Shown: piece after piece, positions 7,357 to 11,947 of the stretch | Layout of the letters: the number at the start of each line of letters is the position of its first letter | How positions within the stretch are numbered: the first letter of the stretch is position 1 | NCBI GenBank assembly: GCA_016280345.1 | Contig: JAEEGN010000241.1 | Span: 1-11,947, forward strand | From: Selenomonadaceae bacterium | Lineage (GTDB): Bacteria > Bacillota > Negativicutes > Selenomonadales > Selenomonadaceae | DNA: 11,947 bases | Direction: 5' to 3' | Made by a program: the position numbers and the translations under genes | The notes under the pieces: model-generated | Databases searched by the model: none | Told to the model about the DNA's origin: nothing | What the model saw: only the letters and a program-made list of their open reading frames with translations

Positions 7357-7539
7357 GACGTCATCTTTGGAACGGAACGGGTAGCGAAGCAGGGCGACGA
7401 CGCAGGAAACCGTGAATTTGAGGACCAGCAGCATCGCCAGGACAAAGGGACCGACGTTTTCGAGGAGCACCAGAAAGAGAAACCAGGCGAAAAGGAGACC
7501 GAGAGGGATTGCGACGAGACCGAGGAGCACCATTGTCAT
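7345..7539 (-). CDS. Small membrane protein, unknown function
   Basis: A 64-residue protein made almost entirely of hydrophobic helices. MTMVLLGLVAIPLGLLFAWF, a short turn with the acidic ENVGP, and then a second helix (FVLAMLLVLKFTVSCVVALL) are followed by a basic tail, RYPFRSKDD. This suggests two membrane segments. I do not recognise a family. AAAGGCGG at 7548-7555 is eight bases before the ATG at 7539; a GTG at 7548 would overlap that site, so I prefer the ATG. It is a single-gene unit with a near-consensus promoter and its own terminator, which argues that it is a real and well-expressed gene. No partner is evident. Confidence 0.7.
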   Translation of the reverse strand: MTMVLLGLVAIPLGLLFAWFLFLVLLENVGPFVLAMLLVLKFTVSCVVALLRYPFRSKDDVSPA

Positions 7540-7577
7540 TGTTCCCACCGCCTTTCATGATTTGTCCGATTATCCTG

Positions 7578-7606
7578 ATTGTACTAAGCCGAAGCGAATC
7601 TGTCAA
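7578..7606 (-). promoter_or_regulatory. Near-consensus promoter of the small membrane protein
   Basis: On the - strand, TTGACA (7606-7601), 17 bp, then TACAAT (7583-7578). It lies about 39 nt from the start codon and is the best sigma-70 match in the window. Confidence 0.85.
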
Positions 7607-7721
7607 TCGTATTCCGATGATTCCTTCGCATAAAATAGTTCTCGCCAGAGGTCGTAAAAAACGAAAGCGCCCATTACCCTGTGATGCATGCCTGGCGGCA
7701 ACAAAAAGGGAGGACTCTTTC

Positions 7722-8050
7722 GTGGAAACTATTGCATCAGAACGCAGCGAAAAAATTAAGGGGACAAACGACAACGCAGCGACAGCGGAAGGAATAAGGC
7801 ACTACATCGAGACGCTGATATGCAAGGCAGTGGGTAAAGCATTGGAACGGATTGACGACGAACTTGCCGGGCAATGCAAAGCGAAAGGCTGGAAAACAGA
7901 ACGCCGGGACGAGCAAAAAATCCATGCAATCTACGGCGCAGTAGCATTCAAGCGGCGCTCATGAAGAACGAGGGGGAATCAAAGAGCATTTACCCGCTCG
8001 ACCACGAGCCCGGCATCCGGCCATACCAAAGATACAGCGCCTGCATCATG
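7722..8050 (+). pseudogene. ISLre2 (UPF0236) family transposase, N-terminal frameshifted remnant
   Basis: From GTG 7722, with GGGAGGA at 7708-7714, the reading frame gives KALERIDDELAGQCKAKGW, then RRDEQKIHAIYGAVAFKRRS and a stop at 7962-7964. Shifted by one base, it resumes from 7961 with SIYPLDHEPGIRPYQRYSAC. Both parts match in order the N-terminal region of ISLre2/UPF0236 transposases: an IDxxL...R helix, then the GEVxFKRRxY strand, then YxLDExLGLxPYQRYS. The rest of the roughly 450-residue transposase, including the catalytic region, is missing. It is a decayed insertion-sequence fragment by frameshift and 3' truncation. I could not identify terminal repeats. The family assignment comes from remembered motifs. 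Confidence 0.72.
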
Positions 8051-8135
8051 AGCATTTGCATTGCCAGGAATACAGATTTGATGCAGGGAAAAAATATACC
8101 GAGAACGTCCAGACACATACTTCCCGGACATCCGC

Positions 8136-8164
8136 TTGTCATTTTTCAATATTCATGTTATAGT
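8136..8164 (+). promoter_or_regulatory. Promoter with no obvious gene downstream
   Basis: TTGTCA at 8136-8141, 17 bp, then TATAGT at 8159-8164. The predicted start is near 8171, and transcription would end about 150 nt later at the hairpin at 8285-8314. Confidence 0.6.
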
Positions 8165-8170
8165 ATGTAT

Positions 8171-8320
8171 AAGCATTTTTTCCGTGTTGGTGTTTGCCAT
8201 GACCGCCCTCGTCTCCTCCTTGTCGCGGGCGGTTCCTTCTTTTACAGGCCCCGGACGGGGCGGTAAAGAGGCATGCCAAAAAACAAGGCTTCCGGGGTAT
8301 TTCCCGGAAGCCTTTTCCCT
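8171..8320 (+). ncRNA. Candidate small RNA between promoter and terminator
   Basis: A unit of about 150 nt runs from the predicted start near 8171 to the hairpin at 8285-8314 with its TTTT tail. It contains two further stems: ACCGCCC/GGGCGGT (about 8201-8207 with 8226-8232) and GCCCC/GGGGC near 8247-8260. Open frames crossing it lack a ribosome site, and the one starting at 8165 begins before the predicted transcript. It matches no RNA family I know. It could instead be the relic of a lost gene's control region. Confidence 0.3.
8285..8317. terminator. Bidirectional terminator after the SPASM protein gene
   Basis: AAGGCTTCCGGG at 8285-8296 pairs perfectly with CCCGGAAGCCTT at 8303-8314 (12 bp, 6-nt loop). 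TTTT follows on the + strand and GTTTTTT on the - strand. It lies about 20 nt past the maturase stop codon at 8335 and ends that operon. Confidence 0.85.
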
Positions 8321-8334
8321 TTCTCTTCCCTGTT

Positions 8335-10167
8335 CTACACCATCGGGCACAAGCTGAATGCGCGGTCCGGGCAGGGGCGGCAATTCTTGCGCCAGCGACA
8401 GGCAGCGCAGAAATCGTAGCGCGGCTCCTCCCGGCGCAGACATTGGATTTCCTTCGCTTTCTCCCAGTAGGCGCCCAGCGTCGCCTCGCCGCCCTTCTTC
8501 ACGCCGTCCTCCGGCGGGAGGTACAAGCAGGGGGCGAAGCGTCCGTCGGCCCGGAGCGCCATGGTCGCGCGCCCCGCCATGCAGCCGATCTCCTGGCCCA
8601 CGTTGATATTCCCCGCCAGGATCTTCTCACCCAACGCGGCCCTCATCTCCGAGAAGCAGGGATCCGCCACCGTCATCATCAGCGGCTCATCCAAATCGCG
8701 GTCCCGCATACGATGCTTCCAGACGGTTTCCACTAGCGCGTCGAAAGCTTCCCGCGAAAAGCGGCCTTCGGACGCTTCCCGTTCGGCGGGCCGATGGGTG
8801 ACGATGAATTCCCGTACGCCCATCGGTTCGGCCATGGCCAGCAAGGCGGAGAGCCGGCCTTCCTCTCCGGCGACATACGGCCACACCACATGAAGGAACG
8901 GCCCTTCCTGATTGTCGCAGCCGGCGCCGATGTCCCGCAGTGTTTCCAGCGTCCGCCGCCCCTCGGCACCGTCGCCCCGAAGCTCGACGAATATCTCCTC
9001 CGGCTTCTCTTCGAGGACGCGCCGCAGCCATTCGCGGGACACGGGACGGCCGATCGCCACCTCCGTCGCCATCGACGCGTCACGGCAGGCGGCCATGACG
9101 CGCCCGATGTCCTCATAGTTCTCGCCGCCGTAAAGCCGCACCGCGCACACGTGCTCGGTGGCGCACGCCGCGACGTGCGCCAGCGCGTCATCCATCGCCA
9201 TCCGCCCCGACGCGCCCGTCAACTCCATATCGAGGCGCAAGGGGCGGTCATAGTAGGGAAAGAACCAGTGGACAAACTTGGGCGTCGCCTCCAGATAGGC
9301 TTTCGCCTCGTAAATGCGCCCGCCAAGGTAATTCAGCTTGAAATAGACGAACCATGTCTGGAGAATCGGGTTGGCGTCGGGGGGCATCTGAATCCACCGC
9401 CGCACGGCCGCAGCCTTCGACGGCAGGGCCAGCCCCTTCTCCACCAACAGATCGAGGGCGCGCTCCGCGGCGTCGGGGTTCTTGCCTTCCCAGTACGTTT
9501 CCAGCCCGATCTTTTCCCCGACATGGTCTTCCCATACGTCGAGGGCCAGAGCGAATCTGTACCCCTTTTCCCAGGGCGCGAAAGCCGCCATCAGCGCCGC
9601 CGTGTCGCCAGGCCATTCAAAATCGATCAGATTGTCCGCCAGCATCCGTAGCGATGGATAACTGAGCACGAGGCGCAGCCCCGCCTCCGCCCCCCGGCTC
9701 GTCATGACACCCACCTGCTTGAAGATGACGTCGTCGGGCATCGCCGAGAATATCCGCTCCAACATCGGGCGGAGCCGCTTCGCGGTGGCCTCCCCCGCGT
9801 AAAGGGGCAGCGTCTGATCGAGGAAAATCTCATCGTACCGCGTATTGCCGTCGCCAAGACTGGCGAAATAACACGCCTCGATGGGGCCGCCGTCGGCAAA
9901 CTGTTCATAGTCGATCTCCACCCATTCGCCCTTGATCAGCGGGACGCCCTCCACCTCGCGGTTCAGGATATAGTCCACATAGCGCGCCTCGTCGCCGAGC
10001 CGGACCTCCAGTCCCTCCATCCGGCTGTCAATATCGCCAAACTGCGCCTCCACATTCTTCAGCGCGTCCATGCAGGCCTCGTCCATGAGTTCCGGCATCG
10101 GATGCCGCCGAAGATGGGCGAGAAAGTCTTTCGCTTTCAGCGTTTCCTTCGAAATCCGTCGTGTCAT
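8335..10167 (-). CDS. SPASM-domain RiPP maturase-like protein lacking the radical SAM cluster motif
   Basis: A 610-residue protein. Residues 1-300 form a domain I do not recognise (ALALDVWEDHVGEKIGLETY, AKAYLEATPKF). From about 310 the sequence follows a radical SAM barrel: strand LRLDMELT, then MAMDDALAHVAA, then LYGGENYED at the usual GGE position. The CX3CX2C loop that should sit after LT is missing: T317 is followed by GASGRMAM. The C-terminus is a full SPASM domain, C529-X12-G-X4-C547, then C587-X2-C590-X5-C596-X2-C599 and C607, enough to hold two auxiliary 4Fe-4S clusters. It follows three precursors on the same strand, so it is probably their maturation or leader-binding factor. AAGGAGGA at 10176-10183 fixes the start at 10167; an open extension to 10230 runs through a terminator. 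It may be a non-SAM Fe-S protein or a scaffold. Confidence 0.72.
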   Translation of the reverse strand: MTRRISKETLKAKDFLAHLRRHPMPELMDEACMDALKNVEAQFGDIDSRMEGLEVRLGDEARYVDYILNREVEGVPLIKGEWVEIDYEQFADGGPIEACYFASLGDGNTRYDEIFLDQTLPLYAGEATAKRLRPMLERIFSAMPDDVIFKQVGVMTSRGAEAGLRLVLSYPSLRMLADNLIDFEWPGDTAALMAAFAPWEKGYRFALALDVWEDHVGEKIGLETYWEGKNPDAAERALDLLVEKGLALPSKAAAVRRWIQMPPDANPILQTWFVYFKLNYLGGRIYEAKAYLEATPKFVHWFFPYYDRPLRLDMELTGASGRMAMDDALAHVAACATEHVCAVRLYGGENYEDIGRVMAACRDASMATEVAIGRPVSREWLRRVLEEKPEEIFVELRGDGAEGRRTLETLRDIGAGCDNQEGPFLHVVWPYVAGEEGRLSALLAMAEPMGVREFIVTHRPAEREASEGRFSREAFDALVETVWKHRMRDRDLDEPLMMTVADPCFSEMRAALGEKILAGNINVGQEIGCMAGRATMALRADGRFAPCLYLPPEDGVKKGGEATLGAYWEKAKEIQCLRREEPRYDFCAACRWRKNCRPCPDRAFSLCPMV

Positions 10168-10185
10168 GACGTCAGTCCTCCTTGC

Positions 10186-10221
10186 AAAAACGCCGCAGAA
10201 CCCCATTCCTGCGGCGTTTTT
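10186..10221. terminator. Terminator/attenuator between the precursors and the SPASM maturase
   Basis: AAAAACGCCGCAG at 10186-10198 pairs with CTGCGGCGTTTTT at 10209-10221 (13 bp, 10-nt loop). On the - strand the U-tract is followed by GC and then directly by the maturase ribosome site AAGGAGGA. It would lower maturase transcript relative to precursors. Confidence 0.8.
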
Positions 10222-10356
10222 GATTGGCATTTACCCTTGGTGGTTTTTTGCGTTGCCAGTTGCTTCCTGAATCGGTGCTCCTCTGGCGCGATATCCGTAG
10301 ACCATAGGCGTGGCAGCACACGTCATCTGATTGAATCTTTCAATCAGACCTCAGTA
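10222..10356 (-). other. 3' region of the precursor transcript with a perfect hairpin
   Basis: TCTGATTGAA at 10326-10335 and TTCAATCAGA at 10339-10348 form a perfect 10-bp stem with a 3-nt loop, nine bases after the last precursor stop. There is no U-tract on the - strand, so it is more likely an mRNA-stabilising or processing structure than a terminator. The rest of this stretch shows nothing I recognise. Confidence 0.55.
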
Positions 10357-10611
10357 TCAGTCCCCTTTGCACAAGTAACTTTCGCAAGGGCACTTATACT
10401 TTGCGCAGCCGCCACAACCGCCAGCGATATTCTTGAGCGCGGCACTGTCGAGGTCGAAGTCCTCGACTTCGGCGAGAAACGCCTCGGCCTCTTCCCGCGT
10501 CAGCTCGAAGCCCTGCGTCTTCGCCAACTTCACCAGTTCCTCCGGCGAGTCGCACTTCATGGCCTCCGCCAGCACTTCCCGCAAGATTTCTTTTCCGTCG
10601 ATTTTCGGCAT
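10357..10611 (-). CDS. Nif11-like leader precursor 3, Cys-rich core
   Basis: An 84-residue precursor. The 65-residue leader resembles Nif11-like leaders: KEILREVLAEAMKCDSPEEL, VKLAKTQGFELTREEAEAFL, then DFDLDSAALKNIAGG with double-Gly cleavage. The predicted core is 19 residues, CGGCAKYKCPCESYLCKGD, with Cys at core positions 1, 4, 9, 11 and 16 and only one Ser. That favours thioether, disulfide or metal chemistry over lanthionine formation from Ser/Thr. It is the third precursor and the one next to the SPASM gene. Its own ribosome site (AGTAGG) is weak, and a mini-ORF with a better site ends nine bases upstream, so its translation may be coupled. Cleavage after GG is inferred from leader type. 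No export or peptidase gene is in the window. Confidence 0.82.
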   Translation of the reverse strand: MPKIDGKEILREVLAEAMKCDSPEELVKLAKTQGFELTREEAEAFLAEVEDFDLDSAALKNIAGGCGGCAKYKCPCESYLCKGD

Positions 10612-10620
10612 GATGGTCGC

Positions 10621-10665
10621 CTACTTTGCCATCTCCCCCTCCGTCCGGAGCGGAGAGAGAGATGG
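10621..10665 (-). promoter_or_regulatory. Intercistronic hairpin with three-codon mini-ORF before precursor 3
   Basis: On the - strand RNA, 10665-10651 pairs with 10643-10629 in a continuous 15-bp stem that includes two G-U pairs, with a 7-nt loop. The + strand version would have C-A mismatches. The 3' arm holds GGAGGGGGAG directly before ATG GCA AAG TAG (10632-10621). The stop is nine bases before the ATG of precursor 3. Confidence 0.45.
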
Positions 10666-10689
10666 TTTCCATCAAGCGGATCCGTTTCC

Positions 10690-10965
10690 TTATCTGTACG
10701 GCTTGATCTTCATTTTGCATTCCCCGGAGCCCGGCGTCGGGGCTTCGTAGTCCTTATCGGCTTCTCCGAACCCTCCGGCCACTTTCCTGAGCTGCTCGCT
10801 GTCGAGGTCAAAGTCCGCGAGCTCGGCGAGGTACGCTTCGGCCTGCTCCTTCGTCATCCCGATGCCACGCTCTTTCGCCAGCTTCACCAGTTCCTCCGGC
10901 GAGTCGCACTTCATGGCCTCCGCCATCATTTCTTTTGAGATTTCTTTCCCGTCGACTTTCAACAC
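10690..10965 (-). CDS. Nif11-like leader precursor 2
   Basis: A 91-residue precursor with a 65-residue leader (KEISKEMMAEAMKCDSPEEL, AEAYLAELADFDLDSEQLRK, VAGG) and a 26-residue predicted core. The core begins FGEADKDY, contains EAPTPGSGEC and ends KMKIKPYR, with one Cys. It aligns with the core of precursor 1 at GE, D, EAPTPG-GEC, K and P, so the two products are close variants. The start codon is GTG at 10965, where the sister genes have ATG. GAGGAGGAAA at 10971-10980 is well placed for it, and the next codon TTG is a poorer choice. It is the middle gene of the three-precursor set, 54 nt after precursor 1. Confidence 0.83.
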   Translation of the reverse strand: MLKVDGKEISKEMMAEAMKCDSPEELVKLAKERGIGMTKEQAEAYLAELADFDLDSEQLRKVAGGFGEADKDYEAPTPGSGECKMKIKPYR

Positions 10966-10998
10966 GATGATTTCCTCCTCTTTTGATTTTCCGCTGTC

Positions 10999-11018
10999 AA
11001 AAAACGGCTGTCATCCGT
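10999..11018 (-). terminator. Weak terminator-like hairpin between precursors 1 and 2
   Basis: On the - strand ACGG (11018-11015) pairs with CCGT (11007-11004), followed by a six-T run. The stem is only 4 bp, so at most partial termination is expected. Confidence 0.2.
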
Positions 11019-11019
11019 C

Positions 11020-11298
11020 TCATTTCCAGGCTGGGAAGAGCTTCGCGTTGCATTCCCCTGCGCCCGGCGTCGGGGCTTCGTGGTCCACACCGATTTCTCC
11101 GGTCCCTCCGGCCACTTTCCTGAGCTGCTCACTGTTGAGGTCAAAGTCCGCGAGCTCGGCGAGGTACGCTTCGGCCTCCTTCGCCGTCATCTCGACACCG
11201 TGTTCCTTCGCCAGCTTGACCAGCGCCTCCGGCGTGTCGCACTGCATGGCCTTCGCCAGCAGTTCCTGCGAGATTTCCTTCCCTTTGAATTTCGGCAT
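11020..11298 (-). CDS. Nif11-like leader precursor 1
   Basis: A 92-residue precursor and first gene of the - strand peptide operon. The 65-residue leader (KEISQELLAKAMQCDTPEAL, VKLAKEHGVEMTAKEAEAYL, DFDLNSEQLRKVAGG) matches the Nif11-like type, with a double-Gly cleavage site. The 27-residue predicted core begins TGEIGVDH, has EAPTPGAGEC and ends NAKLFPAWK. It has one Thr besides the TP motif, one Cys and no Ser. The conserved EAPTPG-G-EC block shared with precursor 2 is the likely site of modification or recognition, while the C-terminal tails vary. AAGGAGGG at 11306-11313 is seven bases before the ATG. I see no strong promoter within 60 bases of it. Confidence 0.83.
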   Translation of the reverse strand: MPKFKGKEISQELLAKAMQCDTPEALVKLAKEHGVEMTAKEAEAYLAELADFDLNSEQLRKVAGGTGEIGVDHEAPTPGAGECNAKLFPAWK

Positions 11299-11362
11299 AA
11301 TCCATCCCTCCTTTTCTTGTCACCATGATTTTATCTATGTCCTGAACGGAACGCGATACCGC

Positions 11363-11374
11363 ATTGACGTCAAT
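11363..11374. promoter_or_regulatory. Perfect 12-bp palindrome upstream of the precursor operon
   Basis: ATTGACGTCAAT is its own reverse complement and lies 65 bp before the first precursor start codon. It could be a dimeric regulator's operator. No regulator gene is in the window, so this rests on symmetry and position alone. Confidence 0.35.
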
Positions 11375-11519
11375 CGGGGCCGCTTGACGCCGGGCTGCCG
11401 GGCCTCTCCCCCGGCTCCGGGCAGCCCTTTTCCCAACGAATCACGCAAGGAAAGCGGCGCCTGCGGTAGCCGTCCCATCCGCCGCCACCGCCGGCCACTT
11501 CCCGGAGGCGTTCGCGTCG
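11370..11519 (-). pseudogene. Fragment resembling a fourth precursor (leader end plus core)
   Basis: In one - strand frame this reads RRERLREVAGG (about 11519-11487), then GGGWDGYRRRRFPCVIRW, then EKGCPEPGERPGSPASSGPD and a stop at 11372-11370. The LREVAGG part matches LRKVAGG of the intact precursors in frame, with about 17 of 21 bases identical (CTCCGGGAAGTGGCCGGCGG). No start codon or leader helices are present upstream, where the sequence becomes AT-rich. I read it as a truncated relic with an orphan core. Chance similarity in GC-rich DNA remains possible. Confidence 0.35.
11392..11431 (+). terminator. GC-rich hairpin with T-tract on the + strand
   Basis: GGGCTGCC at 11392-11399 pairs with GGCAGCCC at 11420-11427, followed by TTTT. 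An alternative inner GCCGGG/CCCGGC stem is also possible. No + strand gene leads into it. On the - strand it would be a hairpin without a U-tract in the leader of the precursor operon. Confidence 0.4.
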
Positions 11520-11548
11520 CTCCGGTCCGATTCTCTGAGGTGCGGTGT

Positions 11549-11632
11549 TTTTTTGCGTTTCTAATATATATTACGATTCAGGACCGAAAAAAAGGACATT
11601 TTTGGAAAAAAATTAAATTTTTTTTGCAGGCA
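11549..11632. promoter_or_regulatory. AT-rich island with palindrome, possible promoter region
   Basis: About 80 bp of markedly AT-rich sequence with long A and T runs sits in otherwise GC-rich DNA. It contains the perfect palindrome TAATATATATTA at 11562-11573. It is the most promoter-like stretch upstream of the - strand precursor genes, but I find no convincing -35/-10 pair. It may instead be a regulator-binding or bending site. Confidence 0.35.
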
Positions 11633-11712
11633 TTTCCTGCGCCCCTGCCACGCGGCAAGATTCACCCCAAAACCACAGAGTGGCCTGAAGAATTCTCACC
11701 CGCGTTTTGGAC

Positions 11713-11768
11713 GGGATTCCCTCACCAGAATCCCTTGTCCCCCAAGACCGGGGGCCAATCCCCCCGGT
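11713..11768 (-). terminator. Tandem hairpins after the phosphatase gene
   Basis: GGGATTC/GAATCCC (11713-11719 with 11728-11734) and ACCGGGGG/CCCCCGGT (11747-11754 with 11761-11768) lie 45-100 bp past the phosphatase stop codon. Neither has a U-tract, so termination activity is uncertain. CCCCC at 11739-11743 can also pair with GGGGG at 11750-11754, an exclusive alternative. Confidence 0.3.
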
Positions 11769-11813
11769 GTCGTGTTCCGGGCATCCGGGTTTCGGGTGGG
11801 GCTTTTCCTTTCC

Positions 11814-11947
11814 TCACCCCAGGAACCGCACGCCCAGCATCGTGATGTCATCAGACTGCTCGGCGCCGTTCGCGTGGGCATCGATGTCGCCCCGGATCGC
11901 CGCCAGGATTTCTTTGACGGAGGCGGCGGTCGTCCCCACCCGGTCCA
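11814..11947 (-). CDS. PP2C/SpoIIE-type serine phosphatase, C-terminal end (partial)
   Basis: The - strand reading from the window edge gives DRVGTTAASVKEILAAIRGD, then IDAHANGAEQSDDITMLGVR, then FLG and a stop at 11816-11814. The QSDDITML...R ending is the hallmark last strand of SpoIIE/RsbU-like PP2C phosphatases. It carries the metal-binding Asp pair, and the helix before it fits the usual amphipathic element. These enzymes dephosphorylate anti-sigma-factor antagonists or similar signalling proteins. Only 44 codons are in the window, so the sensor domains and start are unseen. It is transcribed in the same direction as the precursor operon but separated from it by about 500 bp containing hairpins and the AT-rich island. 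Confidence 0.8.
   Translation of the reverse strand, partial: DRVGTTAASVKEILAAIRGDIDAHANGAEQSDDITMLGVRFLG

Noticed and set aside
8153..8200. 15-codon peptide MANTNTEKMLIHTIT on the - strand
   Set aside because: Too short, with no promoter or strong ribosome site; it lies antisense to the predicted promoter unit.
10168..10230. Upstream start (MPIKNAAGMG...) for the SPASM protein
   Set aside because: It would translate through the terminator stem and the ribosome site at 10176-10183, which fits the ATG at 10167.
10102..10938. Open frame of 278 codons on the + strand across precursors 2 and 3
   Set aside because: It is opposite two precursors with conserved leaders. Its internal repeats are only the antisense of the repeated leader sequence.
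10357..11298. Repeated blocks every 280-350 bp that could suggest a repeat array or CRISPR
   Set aside because: They are paralogous leader-coding sequences with in-frame divergence, not short direct repeats with spacers.

Overview
This window is a RiPP (ribosomally made, post-translationally modified peptide) locus from a GC-rich bacterium with strong AGGAGG-type ribosome sites and sigma-70-like promoters. The Nif11-like and nitrile-hydratase-like leader peptides, an ISLre2/UPF0236 transposase remnant and a SpoIIE/PP2C-type phosphatase end fit a Firmicute, perhaps a Negativicute. That placement is inference only.

Left part (1-5370, + strand): a proteusin-type operon, entered partway. It encodes a cobalamin-type radical SAM RiPP C-methyltransferase, a PoyD-like radical SAM peptide epimerase, and a precursor with a 128-residue nitrile-hydratase-like leader and a Val/Thr-rich core. 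Tandem terminators follow. After a decayed sigma-factor gene fragment comes a second, separately promoted proteusin precursor. Its leader is the same length and about two thirds identical, but its core is different. The epimerase and methyltransferase would act on both cores after leader binding. No dehydratase, protease or exporter gene is in the window.

Middle part (5300-8320): mostly housekeeping or accessory - strand genes: two secreted proteins of unknown role (one ending in a bacterial SH3 domain) and a small membrane protein. Beyond them lie a frameshifted ISLre2 transposase remnant and a short promoter-to-terminator unit with no convincing ORF, a possible small RNA.

Right part (8285-11600, - strand): a second, apparently distinct RiPP system. 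Three tandem precursors carry leaders of exactly 65 residues ending in AGG. Two cores share an EAPTPG-G-EC motif and the third is a 19-residue core with five Cys. They precede a 610-residue protein with a complete SPASM cysteine set on a radical-SAM-like barrel that lacks the CX3CX2C cluster loop. A terminator hairpin sits between precursors and maturase, and an intercistronic hairpin with a three-codon mini-ORF precedes the Cys-rich precursor. A fragment resembling a fourth leader end and core lies upstream. The window ends with the C-terminus of a PP2C/SpoIIE-like phosphatase on the - strand.

The pairing of a SPASM protein missing its SAM-cluster loop with three Nif11-like precursors is the best candidate for an undescribed system here.
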